A stretch of 64,000 nucleotides of DNA from Cyrtodaria siliqua (Eukaryota; Mollusca; Bivalvia; Adapedonta; Hiatellidae), in assembly GCA_037043455.1 (NCBI GenBank), contig JAWPHD010011016.1, positions 1 through 64,000 on the forward strand. The letters are read 5' to 3'. Positions 13,801 through 28,800 of the stretch are shown here, piece by piece. The position numbers and the translations under genes are program-made. Numbering within the stretch: the stretch's first letter is position 1; every line of letters begins with the position of its first letter. The notes beneath the pieces were generated by a model, which had not been told where the DNA came from, searched no databases, and saw only the letters and a program-made list of their open reading frames with translations.

Positions 13801-16800
13801 CTGAGACTTACTGAGACCAATCTCTATATCACTAAGACCAATCTCAATATCACTGAGACTTACTGAGACCAGTCTCCCTTTTAATGAGACTTACTGATAC
13901 CAATCTCCCTATTACTGAGACTTACTGAGACCAATCTCCTTATTACTGAGGCTTACTGAGACCAATCTCCCTAAAACTGAAACCAATCTCCCTATTTCTG
14001 ATACCAATCTCCTTATCACTGAGACCACTTTCACTATTCTGAGACCAATCTCCCCTTTCACTGAGACCAATATTCTATTTCTGAGCCCAATCTCCCTATT
14101 TCTAAAACCAATCTCCCTATTACTGACGCTTAATGAGACCAATATTCCTATTTCTGATCCCAATCTCCCTATTTCTGAAACCAATCTCCCTATCAATGAG
14201 ACCAATCTCCCTATCACTGAGACCAAGCTCCCTACTACCAATCTCCCGATCACTGAGACCAATCTCATTGTAACTGAGATCAATCTCCCTATTCTGTGAC
14301 CAATCTCCCTAATACTGAGGCTTACTGAGACCAATCTTCCTATCACTGATACAAATCTCCCTATTACTGAGCAAAATCTCCCTTTTACTGAGACCAATCT
14401 CCCTATTACTGAGCCCAATCTCCATATTGCTGAGACCAATCTCCCTATTACTGAGACCAATCTGCCTATTACTAAGACCAATCTCAGTATTACTGAGGCT
14501 TACTGAAACCAATCTCCCTATTAATGACACCAAACTCCCTATTACTGACACCAATCTCCCTATTATTGAGCCCAAACTCCCTATTACCAAGACAAATCTC
14601 CCTATTACTGACACCAATCTCCCCATTACTAAGCCCAATCTCCCTATTACTGAGACCAATCTCCCTATTACCGAGAACAATCTCCCTATTACTAAGACCA
14701 ATCTCCCAATTAGTGAGAACCATCTCCCTATTACTGACACCAATCTCCCAATTACTGAGCCCAATCTCCCTATTACTGAGACCAATATACCTATTACCGA
14801 GACCAATCTCCCTATTACTAAGACCAATCTCCCTATTACTGACACCAATCTCCCTATTACTGAGACAAATCTCCCAATTACTGACACCAATCTCCCCATA
14901 ACTGAGAGCAATCTCCCTATTAGTGAGAGCAATCTCCCTATTAGTGAGACCAATCTCCCTATTAGTGAGACCAATCTCCCTATCACTGAGACCGATCTCC
15001 CTATTACTGAGACCAATCTCCCTATTACTGAGCCCAATCTCCCTATTACTGAGACCAATCTCCCTATCACTGAAACCCATCTCCCTATTACTGAGCCCCA
15101 ATCTCCCTATTACTGACACCAATCTCCCTACTGAGCCCAATCTAACTATTGCTGACACCAATCTCACTATTACTAAGATCAATCTCCTTATTACTGACAC
15201 CAATATCCCTGTTACTGACACCAATCTCCCTACTGAGCACAATCTCCCTGTTACTGAGACCATTCTCCCGACTACGAGACCAATCTTCCTATTACTGACA
15301 CCAATATCCCTATTACTGACACCAATCTCCCTACTGAGACCAATCTCCCTGTTACTTAGACCATTCTCCCGACTACCGAGACCAATCTTCCTATTACTGA
15401 CACCAATATCCCTATTACTGACACCAATCTCCCTACTGACACCAAGATCCCTGTTACTGACACCAATCTCCCTACTGAGCCCAATCTCCCTATTACTGAG
15501 ACCAAACTGTCTGTTACTGACACCAATCTCCCTACTGAGCCCAATCTCCCTATTACTGAGCCCAATCTTCCTATTACTGAGACCAATCACCCTATTACTA
15601 TGACCAATCTCCCTATTACTGAAACCAATCTCCCTATTACTAAGACCAATCTCCTATTACTGCGACCAATCTCCCTATTACTAAGACCAATCTCCCTATT
15701 ACTGAGACCAATCTCCCTATTACTAAGACCAATCTCCCTATTACTTAAAGACCAATCTCTCTATTACTAAGATCAATCGCCATATTCTGAGACCAATCTC
15801 CCTATTACTAAGATCAATCTCCCTATTATTGATACCAATCTCCCTATTACTAAGATCCATCTCCCTATTACTGAGACCAATCTCCCTATTACTGAAACCA
15901 ATCTCCCTATTACTAAGACCAATCTCACTATTACTAAGACCAATCACCCTATTACTAAGACCAATATCCCTATTACTGAGACCAATCTCCATATTACTAA
16001 GGCCAATCTCTGTATTACTGAGACCAATCCCCTATTATTAGACAATCTCCCTATTACTAAGACCAATCTCCCCTCCCTATTACTAAGATCAATCTCCATA
16101 TTCTGAGACCAATCTCCCTATTACTGAGATCAATCTCCCTATTACTGAGACCAATCCCCTATTATTAGACAATCTCCCTATTACTAAGACCAATCTCCCC
16201 TCCCTATTACTAAGATCAATCTCCATATTCTGAGACCAATCTCCCTATTACTGAGATCAATCTCCCTATTACTGAGATCAATCTCCCTATTACTGAGACC
16301 AATCCCCTATTATTAGACAATCTCCCTATTACTAAGACCAATCTCCCCTCCCTATTACTAAGATCAATCTCCATATTCTGAGACCAATCACCCTATTAAT
16401 GAGACCAATCTCCCTATTACTGAGATCAATCTCCCTATTACTGAGACCAATCTCCCTATTACTGAGACCAAACTGCCTGTTACTGACACCAATCTCCCTA
16501 CTGAGCCCAATCTCCCTATTACTGAGCCCAATCTCCCTATTACTGAGACCAATCACCCTATTACTATGACCACTCTCTCTATTACTGAGACCAATCTCCC
16601 TATTACTAAAACCAATCTCCTTATTACTGACACCAATATCCCTGTTACTGACACCAATCTCCCTACTGAGCCCAATCTCCCTATTACTGAGACCAAACTG
16701 CCTGTTACTGACACCAATCTCCCTACTGAGCCCAATCTCCCTATTACTGAACCCAATCTCCCTATTACTGAGACCAATCACCCTATTACTGAGACCAATC

Positions 16801-19800
16801 ACCCTATTGACACCAATCTCCCTATTACTAAGACCAATCTCCCTATTACTGAGACCCGTCTCCCTATTACTAAGACCAATCTCCATATTACTAAGACAAA
16901 TCTCCCTATTACTAAGACCATTCTCCCTATTACTAAGATCAATCGCCATATTCTGAGACCAATCTCCATATTACTAAAATCAATCCCCCTATTACTGATA
17001 CCAATCTACATATTACTAAGACCAATCTCCCTATTACTAAGACCAATATCCTTATTACTGAGACCAATCTCCCTATTACTAAGGCCAATCTCTGTATTAC
17101 TGAGACCAATCCCCTATTATTAGACCAATCTCCCTATTACTAAGACCAATCTCCCCTCCCTATTACTAAGATCAATCTCCATATTCTGAGACCAATCTCC
17201 CTATTACTGAGATCAATCTCCCTATTACTGAGACCAATCTCCCTATTTGCCCAGTCAGAAGTCAGCAGGTATGCTAATGTAGTAAACAACTCTTTTTTTT
17301 TTATGACTGACACATGTTAATATCCAACCAATACCTTGCAAAAATTATCATGTGCATGTTCATACAAGGTAACCACAAGGAAAAACATAATTAGTCAAAA
17401 ACATAATGGTTATCATACCTAATAAAAGAATAATTGCTTTAAACTATATTTTATTTCCAATATTTATAAATTTATAATGATACCAGAATACTAGAAATAA
17501 TAGGACAACTGTTTTCATTAAATAAGTGAGAGATAAAAGTACTAGAAAGTCTAGTTAAAAAAAATCTATATGTAACTTTCTCCATGTTTCCACCTGTCAC
17601 AGTTGTAAGGATCAAATCTATAATGACAACTCTATAGAAAAGGGTATAATTTTCATTCAGCTAATCATTAAACTTGTATAAACCCAGCTCCTATTTCACT
17701 CTTCTTGTCAATTTTCATAGGTACATCAAAACTTTATGAATGCACGCATTGACTCAAATTGATTAAATGACTGGTCTTTTCCTGGCCCGTTTCTGTAACG
17801 CTGAATGAAAGCAAACACTGAAGCGTTTTATTGAATTCGGAGATGAAAATTACGATCACATGGAGACCATTCTGTGGTTTAAAATTTCACAAAGCCAGCT
17901 TTTCATGGGTGACAGGATTAAATTAAACGAACACTAATTCAACATTATGTTTTTTGTTATTTTAATGTATCTGATTGATATGTCACTTTTTATCACATTC
18001 TGTTTTCTCATTTATTTAACTAACTGGATCATTCAATTAACACAACTTATTATTCAATATATAATGTTGTTCAGCAATTCATAAAATCAGGTTTATGTCA
18101 ACATTAACATGCCCAGTTATTTGAAATCTGATAAAGTGCATAATATAAATCTTTTGATTTTTTAACTATCCGAAAAAGTAAATTTTGCAATGAATAGTGA
18201 GATGAAAACTTAAAAGGATACTTTGATCCAATTGGTTTTTGACATCGTTATGCCCCACCCATTCTGTTCTAAGATCATTTATTGTGATTGTACTTTTCGT
18301 GCTTAAATTATCTAATTATTTGATTTTTTATTACATATCATTGACGATGAATGATTCAAATTGTGTTTTGAAATAGATGGATAATATTTAGCTTTATAAA
18401 TGTCATTAAATGCATCCAAGCAGAGCACACAGAACAGACAAATGTTAGAAAGCAGGTTTTTGTATTACATTTATATATTTCTCATACAAATATTTTTTAA
18501 CTAATTACTTATCATCGTGAGAATTGTCTGCATGCGCTCTCCATGAGACTGCTAAACGGTCTGACCTTAAGTATACTGAATACATACCTTATCAGGAAAA
18601 ATCACACGTGGACAACCAAAATGATAACATTAGGTGCGCAGCAGTTGATGCTAACTAGAGTAACAGTAACCTAAGCAGTTCATTTTGATACACGTCACAG
18701 AGTGACGCTGATGGGGTCATTGTCGTACCGGGTACTACAGAAAGGCACCCGGGGTACATTTATGTATACAGAAACATACCCAAAAATGATCGAAATCCAG
18801 AAAGGCCCCCAAATATATAGAAATGTACCCGAGACAAAATACAATGTCGTAAAACGCGGCCGTAACGCGTTCTGTTACTTCACGGAAACGAAATTTTCAT
18901 TGTTTACAAAGTTTAATCGATTCACTTTTTAAAGGCCGATAGCAGTTTCCTCCGCCTTAAAGGAATGCAGTTGGTCTAAATACTTGACCAACTCTTCTTG
19001 AATGACGATCTGCATATTTGTTTACTTTTCAGCGCGGGTTTGACGATTTACAACTTCCGGTTTTACGACAATACATTCTTTATTACTAACTATGGCAGCC
19101 TAAATATGTTTTGAAGAACAATAGAGCAATAGTTAATGATAAATAATATTGTTTAAGTAGTTTTTTTATCAAGTTCTAAATCGTTTCAATTCCGCCAATG
19201 AGATCTTGTTTGTCCCGGTACGTTCCTGTATATTTGGGGGCCGTTCTGGAATTCAAGGATTTTTTGAATATGTTTCTGTATACATAAATGTACCCCGGGT
19301 ACCTTTCTGTAGTACCCGATACGACAATGACCCAATCAGCCAGGGTGACAGGTAATATTTTTCTAAAAACAGTATTCTTTTTCGTTACGTTTGATAAGTT
19401 AAACCGTTCCAAGTATGATGACTATTGATTAATGCACGTGCTTACAAACTTTTGTCTCAAAATGTTAAGAAATAAAGCACATCGTCAAATAAAAGCTTTT
19501 AATTTCCAACTTTTAGGCTTTATTGTTCTGTGAATTTCCTATGACTTAGCAATGTAGACCCATCTTTTGACATAAAATTTACCCAAGAAAATAAACAAAT
19601 ATTTTGCATAAATGTAGAACAAATTTTGGGAAAAGCCATGGCTTCCAAAGGTTCATCCCCTACACCCATCAACAATTGAATTGTACGCATCTTAGCAGTT
19701 CATAATACCTACCTACTTTTTTTTACAAGAAATTGGCATATTAAAATGTCTCACCTACAGTTAAATTTTGTTTGTATGGTGTTTTATTCATTTTCAACAC

Positions 19801-22800
19801 ATGTAAGATTTTATATGTTTTGATTTTTTTGTGGTGGAGGCAGACCACCCACTTTTCCTGGGTAAAACCGGTACTGTACACCTTCCGCCATCCATAAGAA
19901 TCGACAATTCCTCACAAGTCGAGCTCATAGTGAGAATCGAACCCACAGCTTTGAGAGGAAGGTTTACAACTCAACAACGTTAACCATTCGGCCACAGAGA
20001 CGCCTTAACAAAAAAACTTAGTTTGCATTTTGCTGATACATGACATTTAAGTCCATTCGTTTAAAAACAAAGACATTGTATAAAAAATATATATATATGT
20101 GGCTTTGCTTCAAAAAGTAGGTGAAGGTCACATCAGCAATTACTATTTCTTACTGCGATGTACTACTCAAAAATATAATTATAACCCAAGTTCGAAATTT
20201 GTAGTGCATACAGTTCCTAAGAAAGTGACTTAAATGCAAAAGTTGAATGTAAAACTTATAAAACTTTTTGCCCTTTGCTTAGAGGGTGAAGGTCACAGCC
20301 ACATTTCCTATGTCAAATTCCGATGTTCTAGCCAATATACAACTATAACCAAAGTTTGAATGGTCTAGTACATACAGTTCATGAGTAAGTGACCTCAACG
20401 CAAACTTGAACATTGATGCCTCCACTGCCGCTGGAAAAGCAACACCTATGTCTCGTTTAATCTTTGAAAAAAGTAAGACAAAAATGATGAGAAACTCTCA
20501 TTTTTCACTTAAAATTCACTTAAAATAAAAGACATCTACGAATCTTGTGTTTGACAGATGTATGTAGAAGTGGCCATATACAGACTGGTGATTAAAAACC
20601 TAGACACCACAATCAGTCTGTCTCTCTCCTATTAAAACGTCTTGACCTAGATAGCATTGAAGTAACTTTGACATGTGCTCAGGTCACTGATGTAATGGTG
20701 GGAATGGAACATTTCTAATATCAACTGGAATGCTGAAATTTCTTGCTCATTTTTTTTTTTTCATTTTCGCTTGAATGTACCTTCGAAATTATGTTTTGTC
20801 ATTAAGGATACAATTACACAACTACTGTAAGATCCTCTGAATGGAGTAGTCGGTAAATGATTCAGAAGATTACCAACCACCGGACGTCGGGCCTAGTACT
20901 TTTACCTTATTAGGTTCACACAATCTCTAACAATCAGTAACATGTAATATTTGAAATAAAGTGTATAACAATATGGCTTGCCTGACAGGCATCTAAAATG
21001 CATTCTTAGATCACATGCCATAATGTGTGGGATGCCATATCTGATACGATGCCCTATATGTATGATGCCATATGGATCTGTAGAAATATGTGTATTATGT
21101 CTGTATGATGCCATATATGTAGGATGCCATATCTGTAGACATGTGTATTATGTGATATGTGTATGATGCCATACGTGTAGGATGCCATATATGTAGACAC
21201 ATGTGTATGATTCCATATGTGTAGATATATGTATGTATAATTCTATACGTATACAATGCTATATCTGTAGATATATGTGTATGATGCCATATGTGTATGC
21301 TGTCATATGTATACAATGACATATGTGTATGATGTCATGTGTGTATGATGCCATATGTGTATAATGCAATATGTATACAATGCCATAAGTGTACAATGGC
21401 TTTCAGTGATCAAGACATTTTGGGTGACCATAAGCATTACACTGAATAGCTCATATACAGAATCCTAGTTCTGCAAAACCATATATTCATTTATCACATA
21501 ACTTGTGTTGTCAGAGTGTAATAAAGCCATGATATATTTATCATATTACACTTGTGTAATAAATATGCAAATGAGGGCCGAATCATCATTCGGTCTTTCC
21601 CATTCAGCTACAGGTACATCGAAATTGTTCTGTCGATTTCTATTAGCCGTTTAAATATCGGATTACGTAAACTGACAAGGTAGTTCCGTTGTTCGGCATC
21701 GTATGGATAAGACAGAGTCAACATACAACGCCATCCTACAAACATACGTCATCATACGACAACGTTATATATAATTAATAATAATATATAGTTCGGCTAT
21801 AATTACTGGCCTAATAGGCAGCTACACTAATAAATACTAAAAAATGTTGCTTAATGGGGCTTTTTTGGAGTTATGTGATAAATAGCACAGATACCGGTTT
21901 AAAAAAAAAAAAAAAAAAGTCTTATATTCTATTACATACTGAAGGTCAGCATTGAGCAAATCCTAAAATATAGGCATGATCTCAAAACAACAGCTGCAGT
22001 GTTAGTTTTTGAAGTCCCACAGAGCTGGCATATGCTGCGATCAACTCCGGAATAAATTATCTTTCCAATAACATACACTTTCATATGTCCACACCGCATA
22101 AGAAAAGCTCTGGTGCTCGAAAAACACAGAAAACGTACCTGTTTTTAAAAATCGACTCTAAGCCCGTCCGTATTATTCGCCTATACAGACCCCCGTAGAC
22201 CGCCGTTTAGCCTTTGTAGAAGCTCCCGCAGACATAACAACTCATCGACACTATTCCTTACGCACAATAGGTTTTTATCCGTGCAATAAATAATGTCAAA
22301 GTACCTTTCCGACAATCACAAGTACACGTTTACAACGTTTTCAAAAATCTCAGTATCCCACGACGCCATTTGCATTGGGGATGCCGGAAGTTGTATATAT
22401 TATATTTTAGACTTTTTTTTTTAAACCGGTATCTGTGATAAATAGGATCTCACACTCATGCCTATTTAATACTGAATTTATCAGTTCATTGGATAACATT
22501 GATCTGATGCTCCCAACAGCCTCACATCATTAATTATCATCAACTTGTTTAATAAATTCAATATTAAACATGCACTCATGTAAGATCCTCTATATATTTG
22601 TCCATTTCCAAGTTGCATTTTAAACCAAGCAGGCACTGTCTAGGCACCGGCACAGGGTATATAGCAGTTTGATAAGAAATACCAAAACAATGACTCGCTA
22701 CCACCGGGGTATCGAACCCAGGCCATCATATTCACTAAAGCACAACATTTACACCCTGCTGTGTAGCAGTTTACCGCAGATAAACATAGCAACCATAACC

Positions 22801-25800
22801 CTGTAAACAACAGTGACCAGAATTTCATACTGAACAAAATTTATTAGTAACTTTTGACAGATTGGTGATTTCATTTCATACCTAGTTAAGCTGAACTTCA
22901 ACAGAATCGTCAACAAAATTACCCTCATATAATATCAAACTTTTCAATATAGACAAACTGCAGAATCATTTATTTGAAAACCACTACTCTCTGAGTGGTC
23001 ATTTTTTGTAAATGTCACGAAATGTGAGTGACATGTTGAAAACTTATAGACAAACGAAGTTTTTATCAAAGGTATATCCCTCAATCTATAAATCTAATCT
23101 TGCCTTGAGTGAACTCGATCATGCCAACTATGATATGCATTACCTAACTGACAGTGACAAGATTATCAGACTGTTGTGAGTGTCAGATATTTTTTCTTTA
23201 AATCCTTTCCTACCTTGGTAAATTAAACAATCATTAAACATTCAGAAGATTTATTTTTTTAATCAATTGAGTCTTATACCACTATGGGTGGCTCGTTTTT
23301 CACAACAGGGTAGTACAAGGTGAATATGACAGTATTTCTTTTAACTTTTTGTAAAATAATGACAATGTTAATTGATCATTTTAAGATCGGTTGTATCAGC
23401 CATAATTAGCTCTCTTTCATGTCAGATGAGACTGAATGTACTTTTCAAGTTGGATTGTTGTAGCAATGAAATGGACAAATCGATTCATTGAAATGGTTTA
23501 GAAACGCAATCAAGTTCTGTAGCAGATTGGGTAATTATTACTTTGTCAGCCATTGAAAGACACTTGACTATCCATAAGTGTCATTTTGATTTAGACAGAC
23601 GAAAATTATAATTTATGTTCATTCATGATGAACAAATTTTGAATTTGCAGTTTGTCTGAAATTTACATCTAAACGAATTCTGTTTGGCATAACTACATTT
23701 AATATTTCTAGAAGAGTAGAAAACAAGAAACGTGGAATTCCACGAAAACCAGGTTTTCCAAGCGGAAACAGTTTTTAAATTTTAAATAACAGTGACCTTG
23801 AACTTGACCTCAGTGACCCCAAATGCAATCCTAAGCTTCCTTTACATATAAGGTACCTACATAGCATGTTTTTTTCCAATATCTCATTCCCAACTGAAGT
23901 TACTGAGCAGAAACTGTTTTTCTGTTTTTAGTAACAGTGACCTTGACCCCAGTGACCCCAAATACAATCCCAAACTTCCTTGTGATATAAGCTACCTATA
24001 CAGCAGGTTTCATCGCAATACCTCGTTCCTAACAAAAGTTATTGAGTGGAAACCGTATTTCTATTTTTAGTAACAGGGACCTTGACCTTGACCCTAGTGA
24101 CCTCAAATGCAATACCAAGCTTCCCTTCCATATAAGCTACAAACACTGCAAGTTTCATCGCAATATCTCATTCCTAACAAAGGTTACTGAGCGGCTGTTT
24201 TTCTATTTTTAGTAACAGTGACCTTGACCCCAGTGACCACAAATGCAATCCCAAGCTTCCTTTCCATATAAGCTATCTACCCTGCAAGTTTCATCGCAAT
24301 ATCTCATTCCTTACAAAAGTTATTGAGCAGCAACCGTTTTTCTATTTTTAGTAACAGTGACCTTTATCCCACTGGCCCCAAATGCAATCCCAAGCTTCCT
24401 TTCCATATAAGCTATCTACCCTGCAAGTTTCATTGCAATACCTCATTCCTAAAAAAAGTTATTGAGTGGAAACTAAAAGTTTGAAGCCACCAAAACTCAC
24501 TCCCGCACGCACGCACGACCCCATGCCTGCCAAATGACATTCCCCAATCTAATAACTACCCTTTCACACGTTTTTTCTTGAACCATATAATGGACAGACC
24601 TAAGTTTTGGTAATGCAAAACCAGAAGCCAAATAATATAGACTGGTCTCTATGAAGTTTCATGAAAATCTGACCAGTTGCGATAGCAGACAGATTGATCT
24701 TGAACATGACCAGACAAAAGCTCAGAGATTAGTAGACATACCAACAAAGACAGCTTCGAGAGTTTACTTCCTTGACTATGTTTATAAGTGAATGTAAAAC
24801 TCTAGAAATACTATTTTTTGGACCGAAAACTGAAATTCTTAAAAAGTAAATATACTGAATGCAATAAAAGTCTTAAATCATGTATTTGTTAAATTATAGG
24901 AAAATTGGATAAATTAAGATAACATCAATAAAAACAAGTTGGCCTTGGCCTTAAAGATTTAAATTGCTCACCTGATGACATTGACAAAGACGAAAAAAAC
25001 TCAAATAAGTTTATAAATTACCCCGAGATGGATAACTTTATCAACAAATCTCACTGTCGGTTCATGCCAAGAGGTAAAACCCTTCAAACTGGATATAGTA
25101 TGTACATGTTGAGTTGGTAGATAATATTTTATGTTTAATTGTAATCAAGAAATTAAATTTTGTTAATGCAAATATTACAAGAATGACCTCCCACCTTCTG
25201 TGCTACACTATTCTGGGCATCCTTCAGTGTTTTCTGTAACTCTTCCAGCGTAGTTTCTGCGGCGATCTGTACCGACAATTTCTTCATCCACAGTGCTGTC
25301 ACCTTGGGGTAGGTCGTGGTACCAGCCTTGGCCACCTCCAGAGCTTGGTCGGGAGAATCTGTGTCACACAGCAAATCAATCTGGGGATTGTAAGAAGAAG
25401 AACATGTGGTTTGTTGCAGATAACAGACAATCATAATCCAGTTCTTGATGTAGTGATGTTGCTGTTTTTTTTGTAGAGACCACCCTTTTACCAATTTGAT
25501 TATCGAAATTATAAAAGCACATTGCACGAAAGTTTAACATGTGGTGAAAAATCATGCCCCAACTGAGACTCGAACCCAGAGTCTCTGGATTACCGTACCA
25601 GTGATCTACCAACTGAGCTATCGAGGACATATGGTTAGGAAACGATTATTCACCATTTTAATACCTGCATCCGGTTACATACACTCCCATCAGACTGAAA
25701 TTCGGCCCTGAATTTCTAATTATAATATAGAACCACTCTGTCCACTGTTGGTGTTTCTCAGGATGATCCCGGACTAGCTACCAAATATAACAGGACTGGT

Positions 25801-28800
25801 GGTGAAAACATTGTACTCAACTGGAACGCGAACCCAGGGACTCTGGTTTACTGTACCAGCACTCTAACCACTGAGCTTTTGAGGACATATGGTTAGGTAT
25901 CGATTATTCACCTTTTTACCTGTTCTGGGTTACAAAAGCAAATTCTTGTATGTGATTTTTAACAATGTCAATAAAAACAATGATCTATCAATAGATAAAA
26001 AATAATTTCTTTGCCTGCCATAATACACAAAATAATTACACTAATGATAATGATTAATGGATAATCACAAACTTAATAAGCTTTAAAAGACTGTTCAGAA
26101 CTGTCGCAATCAAGCAGTAAAAAACATCACCCTGATGACAGCTTCAGTTCTGATTTTGTTAAGCTTCCAGCAAGAGAACTTGCAGAAACATCTTAAAGCA
26201 ACTAACATGCCATGTAGTGTTTTTTTTTTGTTTTTTTTCATACATCTTTATTTATTTACAATTAAGAACCAGATGGTGTAAACAGTCATCTGGACGGCAC
26301 TCGTAAACAGAAGAGATTACTGGAATAATTAAAAAATGCTCACTGAAACAAGAGGTCAATGACCTTGAAGCTCTACTGATTAATTTTGATTTCAGGAAGT
26401 AGTCGCTACAAACTGGTTTTTTGAAAATCTATTTTTAGCCGTGGTGGCCATCTTGAATTTCCGGCCGACCTGAAATTTTGCTAGGATCAATTAGACATCA
26501 AGAGCAACATTCCTGTGAAGTTTTATGAAAATCCGTCAGGTAGTTTCAGAGGAGTAGTCGCTACAAGTTTTCATTATATAACTCTATGTAAACAAACATG
26601 GCCACTGGCAGCCATGTTTAACGTCGAATCAAAATAATGTTCGACTTGAATAACCATCATGTCATGCTGATCATTTTAGAAAATGTCCCATATCAATATC
26701 ACTTATAGTTTTCAAGAAGTAGTCGCTACAAACTTGTATTTTGAAAATCTATTTTTAGCCATGGCGGCCATCTTGAATTTCCGGCCGACCTGAAATTTTG
26801 CTAGGATCAATTAGACATCAAGAGCAACATTCCTGTGAAGTTTTATGAAAATCCGTCAAGTAGTTTCAGAGAAGTAGTCGCTACAAGTTTTCATTATATA
26901 AGTCTATGTAAACAAACATGGCCACTGGCAGCCATGTTTAACGTCGAATCAAAATAATGTTCAACTTGAATAACCATCATGTCATGCTGATCATTTTAGA
27001 AAAAGTCCCATATCAATATCACTTATAGTTTTCAAGAAGTAGTCGCTACAAACTTGTATTTTGAAAATCTATTTTTAGCCATGGCGGCCATCTTGAATTT
27101 CCGGCCTACCTGAAATTTTGCTAGGATCAATTAGACATCAAGAGCAACATTTCTGTGAAGTTTCATGAAAATCCGTCAAGTAGTTTCAGAGGAGTAGTCG
27201 CTACAAGTTTTCATTATATAACTCTTATGTAAACAAAGATGGCCACTGGCAGCCATGTTAAATGTCGAATCAAAATAATGTTCGACTCGGATAACCATCA
27301 TGTCATGCTGATTATTTTAGAAAAAGTCCCATATCAATATCACTTATAGTTTTCAAGAAGTAGTCGCTACAAACTTATTTTTTAAAAATCTATTTTTAAC
27401 TGTGGCAGCCATCTTGAATTTCTGGCCGATCTGAAATTTTGCTAGGATCAATTAGACATTAAGAGCAACATTCCTGTAAAGTTTCATGAAAATCCGTCAA
27501 GTAGTTTCAGAGGAGTAGTCGCTACAAGTTTTTACTATATAACTCTATGTAAACAAAGATGGCCGCTGACAGCCACGTTTAACGTCGAATCAAAACGATT
27601 TTTGATAAGGACCAACATCATGTCATGCTGATCATTTTAGAAAAAGTCCCATATCAATATCACTTATAGTTTTCAAGAAGTAGTCGCTACAAACTTGTAT
27701 TTTGAAAATTTATTTTTAGCCGTGGCGGCCATCTTGAATTTCCGGCCGACCTGAAATTTTGCTAGGATCATTTAGACATCAAGAGCAACATTCCTGTGAA
27801 GTTTCATGAAAATCCGTCAAGTAGTTTCAGAGGAGTAGTCGCTACAAGTTTTCATTATATAACTCTATGTAAACAAAGATGGCCGCTGGCAGCCATGTTT
27901 AACGTCAAATCAAAATGATTTTCGACAAGGACCAACATCATGTCATGCTGATCATTTTAGAAAAAGTCCCATATCAATATCACTTATAGTTTTCAAGAAG
28001 TAGTCGCTACAAACTTGAATTTAAAAAATCTATTTTTAGCTTTGGCGGCCATCTTGGATTTCACATTAACATGAATTTTTGCTAGGATCAACTAGACTTC
28101 ATGGGCAACATTTCTGTCAAGTTTTATGAATATCCATCCAGTAGTTTCAGAGGAGTAGTCGCTACAAATAAAAGTTAACGGACGGACGGACAGACAGACA
28201 GACGGACGGACGGACAGACGGACGGACGACGGACGCCGCACCACGGCATAAGCTCTGCTGATCTCTGATCAGTAGAGCTAAAAACAAACACTATCACTGT
28301 TCATGTCCAATATATATCATGTTCATGTCCGTTGAAAAAACGATTACACTGGTGATTTGTTATGTCCAGGGGAGAAGAGTTTGTATGTTATTTAAATGTT
28401 ATTTAAAAAATGAGTGAGCATAAATTATTAATACTATACTTAGAGTAACACTTAACAAATGCAATTGAAACAAGAGGTCAATGACCTTGAAGCTCTACTG
28501 ATTGATTTTAATTTCAGGAAGTAGTCGCTACAAACTTGTTTTTTGAAAATCTATATTTAGCCGTGGCGGCCATCTTAAATTTCCGGCTGACCTGAAATTT
28601 TGCTAGGATCAATTAGACATCAAGAGCAACACTGCTGTGAAGTTTCATGAAAATCCGTCAAGTAGTTTCAGAGGAGTAGCCTTTACAAGTTTTCATTATA
28701 TAACTCTATGTAAACAAAGATGGCCACTGACAGCCATGTTTAACATTGAATCAAAATAATGTTCGACTTGGATAACCATCATGGCATGCTGATCATTTTA

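Noticed and set aside
13287..17123. Long frames with seven-residue periods on both strands (e.g. 366 codons at 14490-15590)
   Set aside because: The 21-bp unit is seven codons and lacks stops in several frames on both strands, so open frames are expected by chance.
25560..25625. A functional tRNA gene on the minus strand
   Set aside because: A and B boxes and the T arm look good, but the acceptor stem does not pair and a sister copy lies 240 bp away; a SINE head is the better reading.
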